Assembly: GCF_000758525.1 (NCBI RefSeq)
Contig: NZ_CP009241.1
Location: forward strand, 2,542,001 to 2,606,000
Origin: Paenibacillus sp. FSL H7-0357
Lineage (GTDB): Bacteria; Bacillota; Bacilli; Paenibacillales; Paenibacillaceae
Direction of reading: 5' to 3'
Length of the DNA stretch: 64,000 nucleotides
Below, piece by piece: positions 36,916 to 44,937 of this stretch. Below the pieces are notes generated by a model. It ran no database searches. It was given only the letters and a program-made list of their open reading frames with translations, and was not told the DNA's origin. Each line of letters starts with the position of its first letter. Within the stretch, counting starts at the first letter, position 1. Made by a program: the position numbers and the translations under genes.

Positions 36916-39567
36916 ATGAACGGTTATACATACAGGTTGCATCCTGACGCTGCGAGCCGTGAACGCATTCGGGGAACCACCCGATATACGCGGGCAGAGC
37001 TTATGGACATGACGACCTTTCAGCTTCGCAACATTTGTTACAAAGAACGGATGGTAGAAGGGCTGGGTCCGCAGACGGACCGCGAAGAGTTGATCCGGAT
37101 TATCCTGAAATTTCTGGGAGCGGATGATGTACTGTGTATCGGCCGTGTGCATAAGGGCGGGTTCGAACGGATTCAGCAGGCGATCAACCGCCATATGACC
37201 TCGCCGCTAAGCAGTGATGGCGGGATTAGTGTTCCAGCACGTCTGATTCTGTACGAAGGGCTTAAGGTGGACAGGCTGGACCGCTACATCGTTACTGCAG
37301 CGGGAGGGCTTACGGACTCCAATGTGCTGCTGGTGAACGAAAGTATGGAGCTGTGCGGGATTTTCAATCTGGAGCAGGATGAAGCCGTGCCGGGCACCTT
37401 CTACTTAACCGCCGACAGTGGAGCGAGATGGGAGAGAAGCAGGAACCGCCAGTACAGTCTATTGTTTTTCCGCAAGCGTGACTCGGAGTATTTGTACAAG
37501 ATTTATTATTCGGACAAACCTCTGCCGCCTGTTAACATTCAATATACCAAAATTCCGCTAGCCCATCTCGACATCCGTGAGCTGGAACAGACGCAAGCCG
37601 TGCTTGCCATCGATTTTGGCACCTCCAATACGACGGCGGGTGCTTATTTGCATAGAGGTTATATTCAGGAACCCAGCAGCCAGGACCTGCTGAACGGACG
37701 TGTCCGCCTGGAGGAGATTAATTATGTGACCTTTCCGGATACAACGTTTAAGAATACGGACTGGATTGAAGTGCTCCCGACAGCAGTCAGCATCGCAGAT
37801 TGCTCGGAACCCGGCAATATCCTGTACGAATTCGGATATGAAGCGCTGAAGAGCATGCGCAGGGGGGGCTACAGCAGCCGGGCCAGTGTCTTCCGCGGCA
37901 TCAAGCGTTGGATCAGCGATTACAGTAAACAGGAGGAAGTAGTAGATGCCCAGGGCAATGCAGCTGTAGTGACGCGTCTGGACATTGTGCGCGCCTACCT
38001 TGAACATGTAATTCTAACGGCGGAGCACCAGTTCAAATGCAGGTTCAAACGGCTGCATCTGTCCGCTCCTGTGAAGATGAAGGCCCAGTTCCTTGAGATG
38101 TTCAGCGAGATTCTGCCCGAATATGAAATTGAGAGCGAGCATGCCCTCGATGAAGGAATGTCAGTGCTGTACAACACGATTGCCGACGGTATCGAACGCA
38201 ATGCCTTTATGGAGGGCGTGCCGTATCAAGCTCTGGTAATTGATTGCGGCGGGGGCACAACCGACCTTTCCTCCTGCCGCTTTACTGTGGAAGACGGACA
38301 GATTGCTTACAAGCTGGACATCCACACCACCTACGAGAATGGGGATACCAATTTCGGCGGCAATAATATCACTTACAGAATTATGCAGTTCATGAAGATT
38401 GTCTTCGCGGATTATTACTCCGGACGGCGGGCCGCAACCGATATTGACAGCCTGATTGCAGCACCGGGGGCAGATGTGTTCCGCCAGGTCGATGAAGCGG
38501 GAGTCCAGAGTGTATATGCGGAGCTCGATCGCCGGTATTTGGAGGCGGAGCAGATTATTCCTACAGCCTACGCCCACCGGGAGCATCGTTCACGGGACGA
38601 ATATTTGCGGGTCCGCGGAAATTTCCATTTTCTCTGGGAGATTGCTGAAGAGATGAAGCAGCAATTCTTCCGCAAGACCGGCATGCTCCGCAACCGATTC
38701 CACTCCGCCATCGAGGACGGACAGGACAGCGATTTGCAGATTACCACGATGGAGCGCTGGTTCCTGTCCGTGGTGCGGAACGGCGAACTCCGTGATGAAT
38801 TTGAATTTCCGGATGTGGTCTTTAACATCAAGGAGATAACCCAGCTCATCAAGGCGGATATTTATGACGTAGTCCGGAAGTTCCTGGAGGAGTTCTACCG
38901 GGAGGGAAGGCTTGGCCAGTATTCGATGATTAAGCTGACAGGCCAGTCCTGCCGGATCGATGTTTTCCGGGAAGCGCTGAAGGAGTTCGTGCCGGGGCGC
39001 AGTATAGAATTCCGCCAGAAACCGGCGGAAGGCCGTGTTCCTGATCTGAAGCTGGCTTGCCTGCGGGGAGCGATCCGCTATCTCAGTGCCAGAAAGACGG
39101 GGGCAATTCAGGCGGAAATCACCCATGAGGCGGCGGTCATTCCTTATACGGTCAGCGCGTATACCCACAACCTCCGGCAGAAGGTATTGATTAACAGTCT
39201 GGAGCGGAGTGACGGTCTGCCCGGCAGCATTTCCCGGCCGTTCGAGACGGCCGAGGTCGAGCTGTATGTGAGCGGCAGCGACGGGACCCTGCGGCAGAAA
39301 TGTGTATACGTCAATCGTAAGGAGAATTACGAGCAGGTGGTGTATGAGGACATCCAGTCCCGCTTTGGTACAAAGATTCCGCAGGACGATACGGATTCCA
39401 TTATGAACGGAGAGACGAAGTTTTTCGTGTTCGCGGATCATTCGCATTGGGGTTTCCATGTCCTGCCTGTGGCCCGCCGTGATGAGCAATTGCTGCTGGG
39501 TCACAAAAGACTGTTCGCCTATGAGAATGAATCATCGGAACTGGACTTTTTTGATGGACTGAAGTAA
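36916..39567 (+). CDS. Hsp70-like ATPase with N-terminal extension
   Basis: An 883-residue soluble protein. Residues 1-230 form a novel extension, part resembling a SAP-type helical motif (MTTFQLRNICYKERM) followed by beta-rich sequence. The Hsp70/actin ATPase fold starts at phosphate-1 motif AIDFGTSNTTAGA (about 231) and includes phosphate-2 motif VIDCGGGTTDLSS (about 440). The C-terminal 150 residues are beta-rich, perhaps substrate-binding. It is unlike DnaK in both termini and probably pairs with the J-protein at 30,560. TAGGAGG precedes its ATG. In this operon it may assemble or disassemble the sheath in the absence of a ClpV. Confidence 0.8.
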   Translation: MNGYTYRLHPDAASRERIRGTTRYTRAELMDMTTFQLRNICYKERMVEGLGPQTDREELIRIILKFLGADDVLCIGRVHKGGFERIQQAINRHMTSPLSSDGGISVPARLILYEGLKVDRLDRYIVTAAGGLTDSNVLLVNESMELCGIFNLEQDEAVPGTFYLTADSGARWERSRNRQYSLLFFRKRDSEYLYKIYYSDKPLPPVNIQYTKIPLAHLDIRELEQTQAVLAIDFGTSNTTAGAYLHRGYIQEPSSQDLLNGRVRLEEINYVTFPDTTFKNTDWIEVLPTAVSIADCSEPGNILYEFGYEALKSMRRGGYSSRASVFRGIKRWISDYSKQEEVVDAQGNAAVVTRLDIVRAYLEHVILTAEHQFKCRFKRLHLSAPVKMKAQFLEMFSEILPEYEIESEHALDEGMSVLYNTIADGIERNAFMEGVPYQALVIDCGGGTTDLSSCRFTVEDGQIAYKLDIHTTYENGDTNFGGNNITYRIMQFMKIVFADYYSGRRAATDIDSLIAAPGADVFRQVDEAGVQSVYAELDRRYLEAEQIIPTAYAHREHRSRDEYLRVRGNFHFLWEIAEEMKQQFFRKTGMLRNRFHSAIEDGQDSDLQITTMERWFLSVVRNGELRDEFEFPDVVFNIKEITQLIKADIYDVVRKFLEEFYREGRLGQYSMIKLTGQSCRIDVFREALKEFVPGRSIEFRQKPAEGRVPDLKLACLRGAIRYLSARKTGAIQAEITHEAAVIPYTVSAYTHNLRQKVLINSLERSDGLPGSISRPFETAEVELYVSGSDGTLRQKCVYVNRKENYEQVVYEDIQSRFGTKIPQDDTDSIMNGETKFFVFADHSHWGFHVLPVARRDEQLLLGHKRLFAYENESSELDFFDGLK

Positions 39568-39597
39568 AAAGGCAAGTCTGGGAAAGGAGCGCCGCAA

Positions 39598-40374
39598 ATG
39601 TTCACCTATACTTACCCTGAGTTTCATAAAGGGCGGATTCTAAAGACCCGGATGCTTGAGGATCTGCGCGATTTTCCCCGGCAGTTTTGGGAGCTGTACT
39701 ACAGGGATTATGCAGATGGAATTGTGTCTGGGGCAGAGGTGGAGGTACACGCCGAACGGTTATCGGTAAGCCCCGGCATACTTCTGCATGAGAGGCGGCT
39801 CTATATGATGACGGAGCCGGCGGAAATTGCTTATAAGGCCACAGGTCAAGAAACTGTTCTGAAGCTCCGGTTCACCGAGCTGGAGACAGGTCATGACCTG
39901 TCTCTGGGGCGGAGCTTGCTTGCACTGGAAGATGCGTCGTCCGGGACCGGTTCCCATGAGATGGAGCTCGCCCGCTTCAAGCTGAAGGAAGGGGCCAGAT
40001 TGCGCAAGGATTACCAGAGCTTCGCGGATCTGGCCACCGAATACAATACGCTCCAGGTGCTGCAGGTTCCCTATGCGGCTCCCGGTGCCAGCACCCTTCC
40101 TCCGGCTGTGCTTCAGGACTATGCTCAGCGCCTTATGCGTACCGGTACGCCGGATCCGCATGATGTGATGTTCGGCATGCTGTGTATGAATGAAGGTGTC
40201 ATCGCCCGGAGCGTTATCCTGCATTATATTGCGAGCCGGCTGGGACAGGAATACCGGGATTATCCGAGCCTGCAGATTCACCGCTATCTGGACCGGATTC
40301 TCACAAATGCGCGCGGAGGACAGGGACATAAGGGGCAAGCCCACGGGGGTATGCAGCGGATGCTGGTGGAGTAG
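39598..40374 (+). CDS. Putative baseplate-associated protein, 258 aa
   Basis: Not firmly recognised. Its N-terminal half (DGIVSGAEVEVHAERLSVSPGILLHERRLYMM) has the strand pattern and DGIxSG start of phage and injection-system baseplate proteins of the DUF4815 or TssK type. The C-terminal half is helical (QDYAQRLMRTG, RYLDRILTNARGG), ending in a Gly/His-rich tail. It lies 30 bases after the Hsp70-like gene. A baseplate role is an inference. Confidence 0.65.
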   Translation: MFTYTYPEFHKGRILKTRMLEDLRDFPRQFWELYYRDYADGIVSGAEVEVHAERLSVSPGILLHERRLYMMTEPAEIAYKATGQETVLKLRFTELETGHDLSLGRSLLALEDASSGTGSHEMELARFKLKEGARLRKDYQSFADLATEYNTLQVLQVPYAAPGASTLPPAVLQDYAQRLMRTGTPDPHDVMFGMLCMNEGVIARSVILHYIASRLGQEYRDYPSLQIHRYLDRILTNARGGQGHKGQAHGGMQRMLVE

Positions 40375-40416
40375 AACGGCTGCGCATCAATCGACTATTG
40401 GAAGGATGGGGTGAAG

Positions 40417-41052
40417 ATGGAGCATTGGGATGAGAAGATTGTGTCCATGCTTAACGGCAATACAGGCGGACAGCCTGCGGATAATTACGGAGTGATTCCG
40501 GAAGAGGCAGGACCGGATTTAACCGCACCGGTGGTGCAGATTGGAGACGAGCCGCACACCTTTGTGGAAACGGAGCTGCTGGACGGTGCGATGCGCATGC
40601 TGATCCCGCAGACCTTTAAGCTCATGAGTAAGGAGATGGCAAAGCGGAAATATCCTTCTGAGCATCGACCCAGTGTTATATATACGACTTCCAATGCCAG
40701 AATTAACATTGCTATCAATCACACCATGAACCCGCTGCCGGAGGACGAGCTGTCCGATTTCAAGAAGGCCATGATCCAGATGCTGCGCCGGACGCAGAAG
40801 CTGACGAAATGGTATGGAGACCATGAGTTCAGCATTAACGGCAAGCCGGTCGCCACTTGTGAATTTTTGACCCCGGCGGTTAATGCCAATCTGTATAATC
40901 TGATTCTGTTCGCTTCATTTGAGGATCGGGCACTGATGTGTACCTTTAACTGTACAGACGAGGAGCTTGATGACTGGAAGCCGGTCGCACTGGCCATGAT
41001 GAAATCCATTCAGTTCATTCCACAGAAGGAAGGAGACGAGTCTCATGAGTGA
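40417..41052 (+). CDS. DcrB/DUF1795-like protein, putative effector chaperone
   Basis: About 211 residues. Residues 50-211 resemble the DcrB fold (AMRMLIPQTFKLM, YTTSNARINIAINHT, LMCTFNCTDEELDDW, MMKSIQF). In type VI loci the related DUF1795 (Eag) proteins are chaperones that load toxins with hydrophobic segments next to VgrG/PAAR genes. This gene overlaps a VgrG gene by 8 bases, and the toxin-bearing VgrG encoded nearby has a hydrophobic region, which fits. The GTG at 40,411 is an alternative start. Confidence 0.72.
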   Translation: MEHWDEKIVSMLNGNTGGQPADNYGVIPEEAGPDLTAPVVQIGDEPHTFVETELLDGAMRMLIPQTFKLMSKEMAKRKYPSEHRPSVIYTTSNARINIAINHTMNPLPEDELSDFKKAMIQMLRRTQKLTKWYGDHEFSINGKPVATCEFLTPAVNANLYNLILFASFEDRALMCTFNCTDEELDDWKPVALAMMKSIQFIPQKEGDESHE

Positions 41053-42469
41053 ACCAGCCTTATCTTACGATAATCTGCGGGTTAGCCCGTTTGAACTGGT
41101 CAGTCTGCAGGAGTTAACCATTACGAAACAAATGAATGAGCACACCTATGTGAAATTCACCGGTATTGTGGATGAAGAGAAGAAGGACAGCTATGTCCGG
41201 TTGAGCTCATCGAATACAGTGGTGGAGATCACCCAGGTGAATGAAGAAGGCGGCAAATGGGTGCTGTTCAGTGGACTTATTCTGAATTTGAGTGTGTCGG
41301 TGAACCGCGGTGTCCATATCCTTGAAGTAGAGGGGGTCTCCCATACCCATGAGCTGGACATTCGCAAGAAAAGCCGCTCCTTCCAGAACCACAGCATGAC
41401 TTACCCGCAGCTTCTGGATCAGATCGCGGAGGGTTATTCCAATATTGATATTATGGACGCGGCAACAGATGGAGCGGCTATCGGCAAGTTCACGCTTCAG
41501 TATGAAGAGACAGACTGGCAGTTTCTGAAGCGGATCGCTTCACGTCTGCGTACCGGTCTGATGCCTGCATCGGTCTTTGATACGCCGAAGTTCTATTTTG
41601 GCGTGTTCGATACCTCCTCGAAAGGTAAGCTGCAGGATTTTAACTACCGGGTTCGCAAAAGAATGGACAAATTCCGTTACACTACGCAGAATACGTCAGC
41701 CAAGGTAGGCGAGGATGATTTCATATATTATGAGGTCGAGACGGGCCGGGTACTGGATCTGGGCAATGCGATCGAATTCAAAGGCAAGCTGCTGTATGTA
41801 TACGAAGCTTACACTGAAATGAAGAAGGGCCTGCTTCGTCACCGCTATATTTTAAGCTCGCGTCATGGACTTCGCCAGAACACTTTTTATAATGACAAAA
41901 TTATCGGAGTTTCGCTGCAAGGCCAGGTAATCGGGATCAACAAGGACAAGCTCAAAATTCATCTCTACATCGATTCGGAGCAGCAGACAGGAGAGGCGCA
42001 TGACTTTCCGTATTCATCTGTGTACACGGCAGAAGGCAACAGCGGCTGGTACGTCATGCCGGAGAAGGGCGATCATGTTCGGGTGTATTTTCCGGGGAAC
42101 AAGGAGGAAGAAGGGGTAGCAACCAGCTCGGTGCGGCAGAATGCCGAAGAAGGCGAGAGCAACAAGCTGAGCAACCCTGACCACAAGTTCTTCCGCACAC
42201 CGGCCGGCAAGGAGCTGAAGATGACGCCGGATGAGGTAATTGTGACCGGCAAGGACGGAGAGATCTACATCCGGCTTAGTGAGGGCGGCGGGATCGAGAT
42301 TATCAGCAGCAAGCTGATCAAGCTCAATGCTAAGGAAGATATCATGATGAGCGCGGATAAAAGCATTGTCATTTCCGCCAAGGATCAGCTCAGCCTGATT
42401 TGTAAGGACAGCAGCCTGAAGATGGACGGCACGACTGCTTTAAGCGGAACTGAAGTACGTACGAACTAA
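41045..42469 (+). CDS. vgrG-like: VgrG-like spike protein, no toxin
   Basis: A 474-residue protein. The N-terminal part corresponds to gp27/Pvc8 of phage late-control proteins (LQELTITKQMNEHTYVKF, YPQLLDQIAEGYSNI, YEETDWQFLKRIASRL). An OB-fold follows (SLQGQVIGINKDKLKIHLY and MPEKGDHVRVYF), then a C-terminal beta-helix with repeats such as IIKLNAKEDIMMSADKSIVISA. It lacks any extension, so it serves as a structural spike. The start overlaps the DcrB-like gene. Confidence 0.88.
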   Translation: MSEPALSYDNLRVSPFELVSLQELTITKQMNEHTYVKFTGIVDEEKKDSYVRLSSSNTVVEITQVNEEGGKWVLFSGLILNLSVSVNRGVHILEVEGVSHTHELDIRKKSRSFQNHSMTYPQLLDQIAEGYSNIDIMDAATDGAAIGKFTLQYEETDWQFLKRIASRLRTGLMPASVFDTPKFYFGVFDTSSKGKLQDFNYRVRKRMDKFRYTTQNTSAKVGEDDFIYYEVETGRVLDLGNAIEFKGKLLYVYEAYTEMKKGLLRHRYILSSRHGLRQNTFYNDKIIGVSLQGQVIGINKDKLKIHLYIDSEQQTGEAHDFPYSSVYTAEGNSGWYVMPEKGDHVRVYFPGNKEEEGVATSSVRQNAEEGESNKLSNPDHKFFRTPAGKELKMTPDEVIVTGKDGEIYIRLSEGGGIEIISSKLIKLNAKEDIMMSADKSIVISAKDQLSLICKDSSLKMDGTTALSGTEVRTN

Positions 42470-42564
42470 GCAAATATGTGCGGATAACATCCTATAAACA
42501 ACGGTTTAGTTCCACTATGAAGGAAAGCCGAAACTGGAGCAAGCGATAACAGGAGGGGAAGCTG

Positions 42565-43803
42565 TTGGCTCAGACTGCCGTGATGGAGATGTTTATGGAA
42601 GAAATTGTGGGGCCGGTCCGTAACCGGGTGCTGCTGCATTGGGAGCAGCTGTATCAGGCCAACCGCAAGCCGCTACAGGAGGCGTTCATCCGCCACTTTG
42701 ACAAGCTGTGCCGGGAGGTGGCGGAGCTGCAGAGCATAGGAGAGAAAGGAGCCATCGGGCATTTCACCTATTCGATGCTTCGGACCCGGCTGCAGGAAGG
42801 ACACGGAGTCTATCTGGTGGAGGCTTCGGATGAGACGTGGCTGTTTGATCCCGCTTCTGTGGCGGGTGAGTATGATGCTTCTTGGGCATTCGGCTATCTG
42901 GATGAGCTCCTGCTGCTGCTGGAGGAGGAAAGACAACGCCCGGGTTCCCCGTATACCGGAGGTATCAGCCGTCCCGACCTGGAGAAGCTGCTGTTGCGTG
43001 AATCGCAGCATGGGCATCAATATGTCATTGCACTGCTCCGCTCGGCGATGCCGGAGGCGATGCTTACCGAGGGATTCCGTGAGCTGGAGCAATGCGGAAT
43101 TGTTGAAGTGCGTGTGGGCGAGTATCTCGATATCAGCGAGTCTGTCTACCGCAAGGATAGCGACCCTACGGATGAGACCGAGATTCGGAAATGGCTGGCT
43201 GAGCGGATCGAAGGTGCTTACGGATACGGCGCGCTGGAGCGGCTGGATCTGGCAGGCGGAGATTACAGTGAAATGGATTTTCGTTATTCTGCCTTTCGCG
43301 AGAGCGCTTTTGGCGGTAGCAGCTTCGCAGAGAGCAATCTGGTGGGTACAGTCTGGGAAGGCTGCGATTTGACGGATACGGAATGGAATCAGGGGTGGCT
43401 GCACGGTGCAAGCTTCGAGAATTGTCGTCTGGTGGGGGCATTATTTCATCGGGTGGAGGCGGATTGCGGGCTTCCTGATCCAGGGAATTGGGAGATTCCG
43501 GGCTTCCAAGAAGTATCCTTTGCCGGAGCAGACTTAAGCGAGGCTGAATTTGTTCTGGCCAAGCTGCGGGGTGCAAGATTCACGGGGGCGAAGCTGACCG
43601 GAGCGATCCTTGGATGGTGCGATCTGACCGATGCGGATTTCCGGGGAGCTGATCTGCGTGGAACGAACTTCTCAGGCTCCTGCTTAATGGGAGTGCAGAT
43701 GGACACGGGCGCGTGCAGCTTGCTCAGCGAACGTCCGGAAATGCCGGAACTTCCGTTCACTGAAGAAGCCATTACGGATTGGCTGAAGGAGGAACATCAA
43801 TGA
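42565..43803 (+). CDS. Pentapeptide-repeat protein
   Basis: A 412-residue protein. Residues 1-210 form a helical N-terminal domain, then residues about 225-385 contain pentapeptide repeats A(D/N)Lxx such as AFGGSSFAESNL, GASFENCRLVG and DADFRGADLRGTNF. These form a right-handed beta-helix. It starts with TTG, preceded by AGGAGGGG at 42,551-42,557. Its place between spike genes suggests an effector-adaptor or structural role; the fold fits a tip-binding or DNA-mimic function, but neither is demonstrable. Confidence 0.78.
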   Translation: MAQTAVMEMFMEEIVGPVRNRVLLHWEQLYQANRKPLQEAFIRHFDKLCREVAELQSIGEKGAIGHFTYSMLRTRLQEGHGVYLVEASDETWLFDPASVAGEYDASWAFGYLDELLLLLEEERQRPGSPYTGGISRPDLEKLLLRESQHGHQYVIALLRSAMPEAMLTEGFRELEQCGIVEVRVGEYLDISESVYRKDSDPTDETEIRKWLAERIEGAYGYGALERLDLAGGDYSEMDFRYSAFRESAFGGSSFAESNLVGTVWEGCDLTDTEWNQGWLHGASFENCRLVGALFHRVEADCGLPDPGNWEIPGFQEVSFAGADLSEAEFVLAKLRGARFTGAKLTGAILGWCDLTDADFRGADLRGTNFSGSCLMGVQMDTGACSLLSERPEMPELPFTEEAITDWLKEEHQ

Positions 43804-44360
43804 GAAACGACTGGTTCCAGCTCTCACAGGACATGCGTGTGCGGGGGGCACTTGAACCGCGTGGTGTAAAAGAAGCCATCCGTCCGGAATGGCTGAAGGG
43901 GGAGGATTTACGGGAACTGGAGCGGGCTAATTTGCATTTTGCGCTGCAGCCCAGTCACCAGCCGGTGGCTGTGGACCTCATTGAGCGGCCCTATCCGCTG
44001 TGGTCTGATCCTCTGAAGCAGCTGCTTCAGACCTTTGCCCCGCGCCTGATCTTCCGTCTGGCCGGACTAATGGACGCCGAACGAGAGCAGCTGTACCCCT
44101 ATTGGTTCCTGGTTCCACCGCAGCTTGCCTGTCTGAACGAAGACAGCCAGTTCGACAGCAGCGGCCGCCTTACCCGGCTGAAGGTAGATGCGGACTGCTT
44201 GCAGACCTGCATCTGGCCGATTGTCCAGGCCGTGGATAATCGGCTGCACGAGAATGTGTTCCTGATCAACCTCGCCCTCGCGGAAGCCATTTTGCGCAGG
44301 GACTTTACTGGGTTATGTATGCAGCGGGTAGAGATGACAACAGCGGAGCCGATGGTGTGA
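43800..44360 (+). CDS. Injection-system-associated protein, 186 aa, unrecognised
   Basis: Not recognised. A soluble alpha/beta protein (WLKGEDLRELERANLHF, YPYWFLVPPQL, VDADCLQTCIWPIVQ). ATG 43,800 overlaps the stop of the pentapeptide gene, with AAGGAGG just upstream. Always-together position with the pentapeptide gene suggests it is its partner, perhaps an adaptor. Confidence 0.7.
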   Translation: MRNDWFQLSQDMRVRGALEPRGVKEAIRPEWLKGEDLRELERANLHFALQPSHQPVAVDLIERPYPLWSDPLKQLLQTFAPRLIFRLAGLMDAEREQLYPYWFLVPPQLACLNEDSQFDSSGRLTRLKVDADCLQTCIWPIVQAVDNRLHENVFLINLALAEAILRRDFTGLCMQRVEMTTAEPMV

Positions 44361-44429
44361 GGCAAATGGAAATCGTTTATTGTAGGCACTTCAACTAACA
44401 TAGGCAGTTGAATTTAGGAGGGAAGCTCT

Positions 44430-44915
44430 ATGGCAGAAATCAAAGGAATAACGAGACCGGATGTTGTGGAACAGGACGGAGGAGGGGCAGAGCCGAGCTA
44501 CGTGGTTGCCGGGGCAATCTTAAGCTGTACATGCGGAACTCAGCTGAATCGTTTGAAAATCCCTTATAGCCACGGCGTACACCTGAAAGAAAAAGCACAG
44601 CTGAATGTGGAGGACAAGAACCCGATGATCCACATTATGCCATTCGGGAATTGTACCAGCTTATTGAACCCGGCTGTCCAGATCGGGAAACTTGATATTG
44701 AAGGGCGGAAGAAGGCGCCGTGTGTTCCGGGGATTTCGACTTCGTGGATGGACGGAAAAACAGATGTGCTTGTGGAGGGACATCCTGCGTTGCTCAGCAC
44801 ATGTGTGAACCAGTGTGTTTATGGGGGACGAATTGTGATCGAGGATGACGGTCAGGAGCTTGGGGGATCGAGCCTGGAGGGGACGACGAGCGGGTTCGGC
44901 GGGGCCATCCGGTAA
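44430..44915 (+). CDS. DUF4280 PAAR-like spike-tip protein
   Basis: A 161-residue protein matching the DUF4280 layout: YVVAGAILSCTCGT, then PFGNCTSLLNPAV, APCVPGIS and CVNQCVYGGRIVIEDDGQ. The Cys-rich pattern could bind a metal, and the fold is proposed to cap VgrG in type VI-like systems. The C-terminus is Gly/Ser-rich (GGSSLEGTTSGFGG). It lies directly before the toxin VgrG gene. Confidence 0.88.
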   Translation: MAEIKGITRPDVVEQDGGGAEPSYVVAGAILSCTCGTQLNRLKIPYSHGVHLKEKAQLNVEDKNPMIHIMPFGNCTSLLNPAVQIGKLDIEGRKKAPCVPGISTSWMDGKTDVLVEGHPALLSTCVNQCVYGGRIVIEDDGQELGGSSLEGTTSGFGGAIR

Positions 44916-44937
44916 TGTAAAGGAGAGGAGTGAGACA

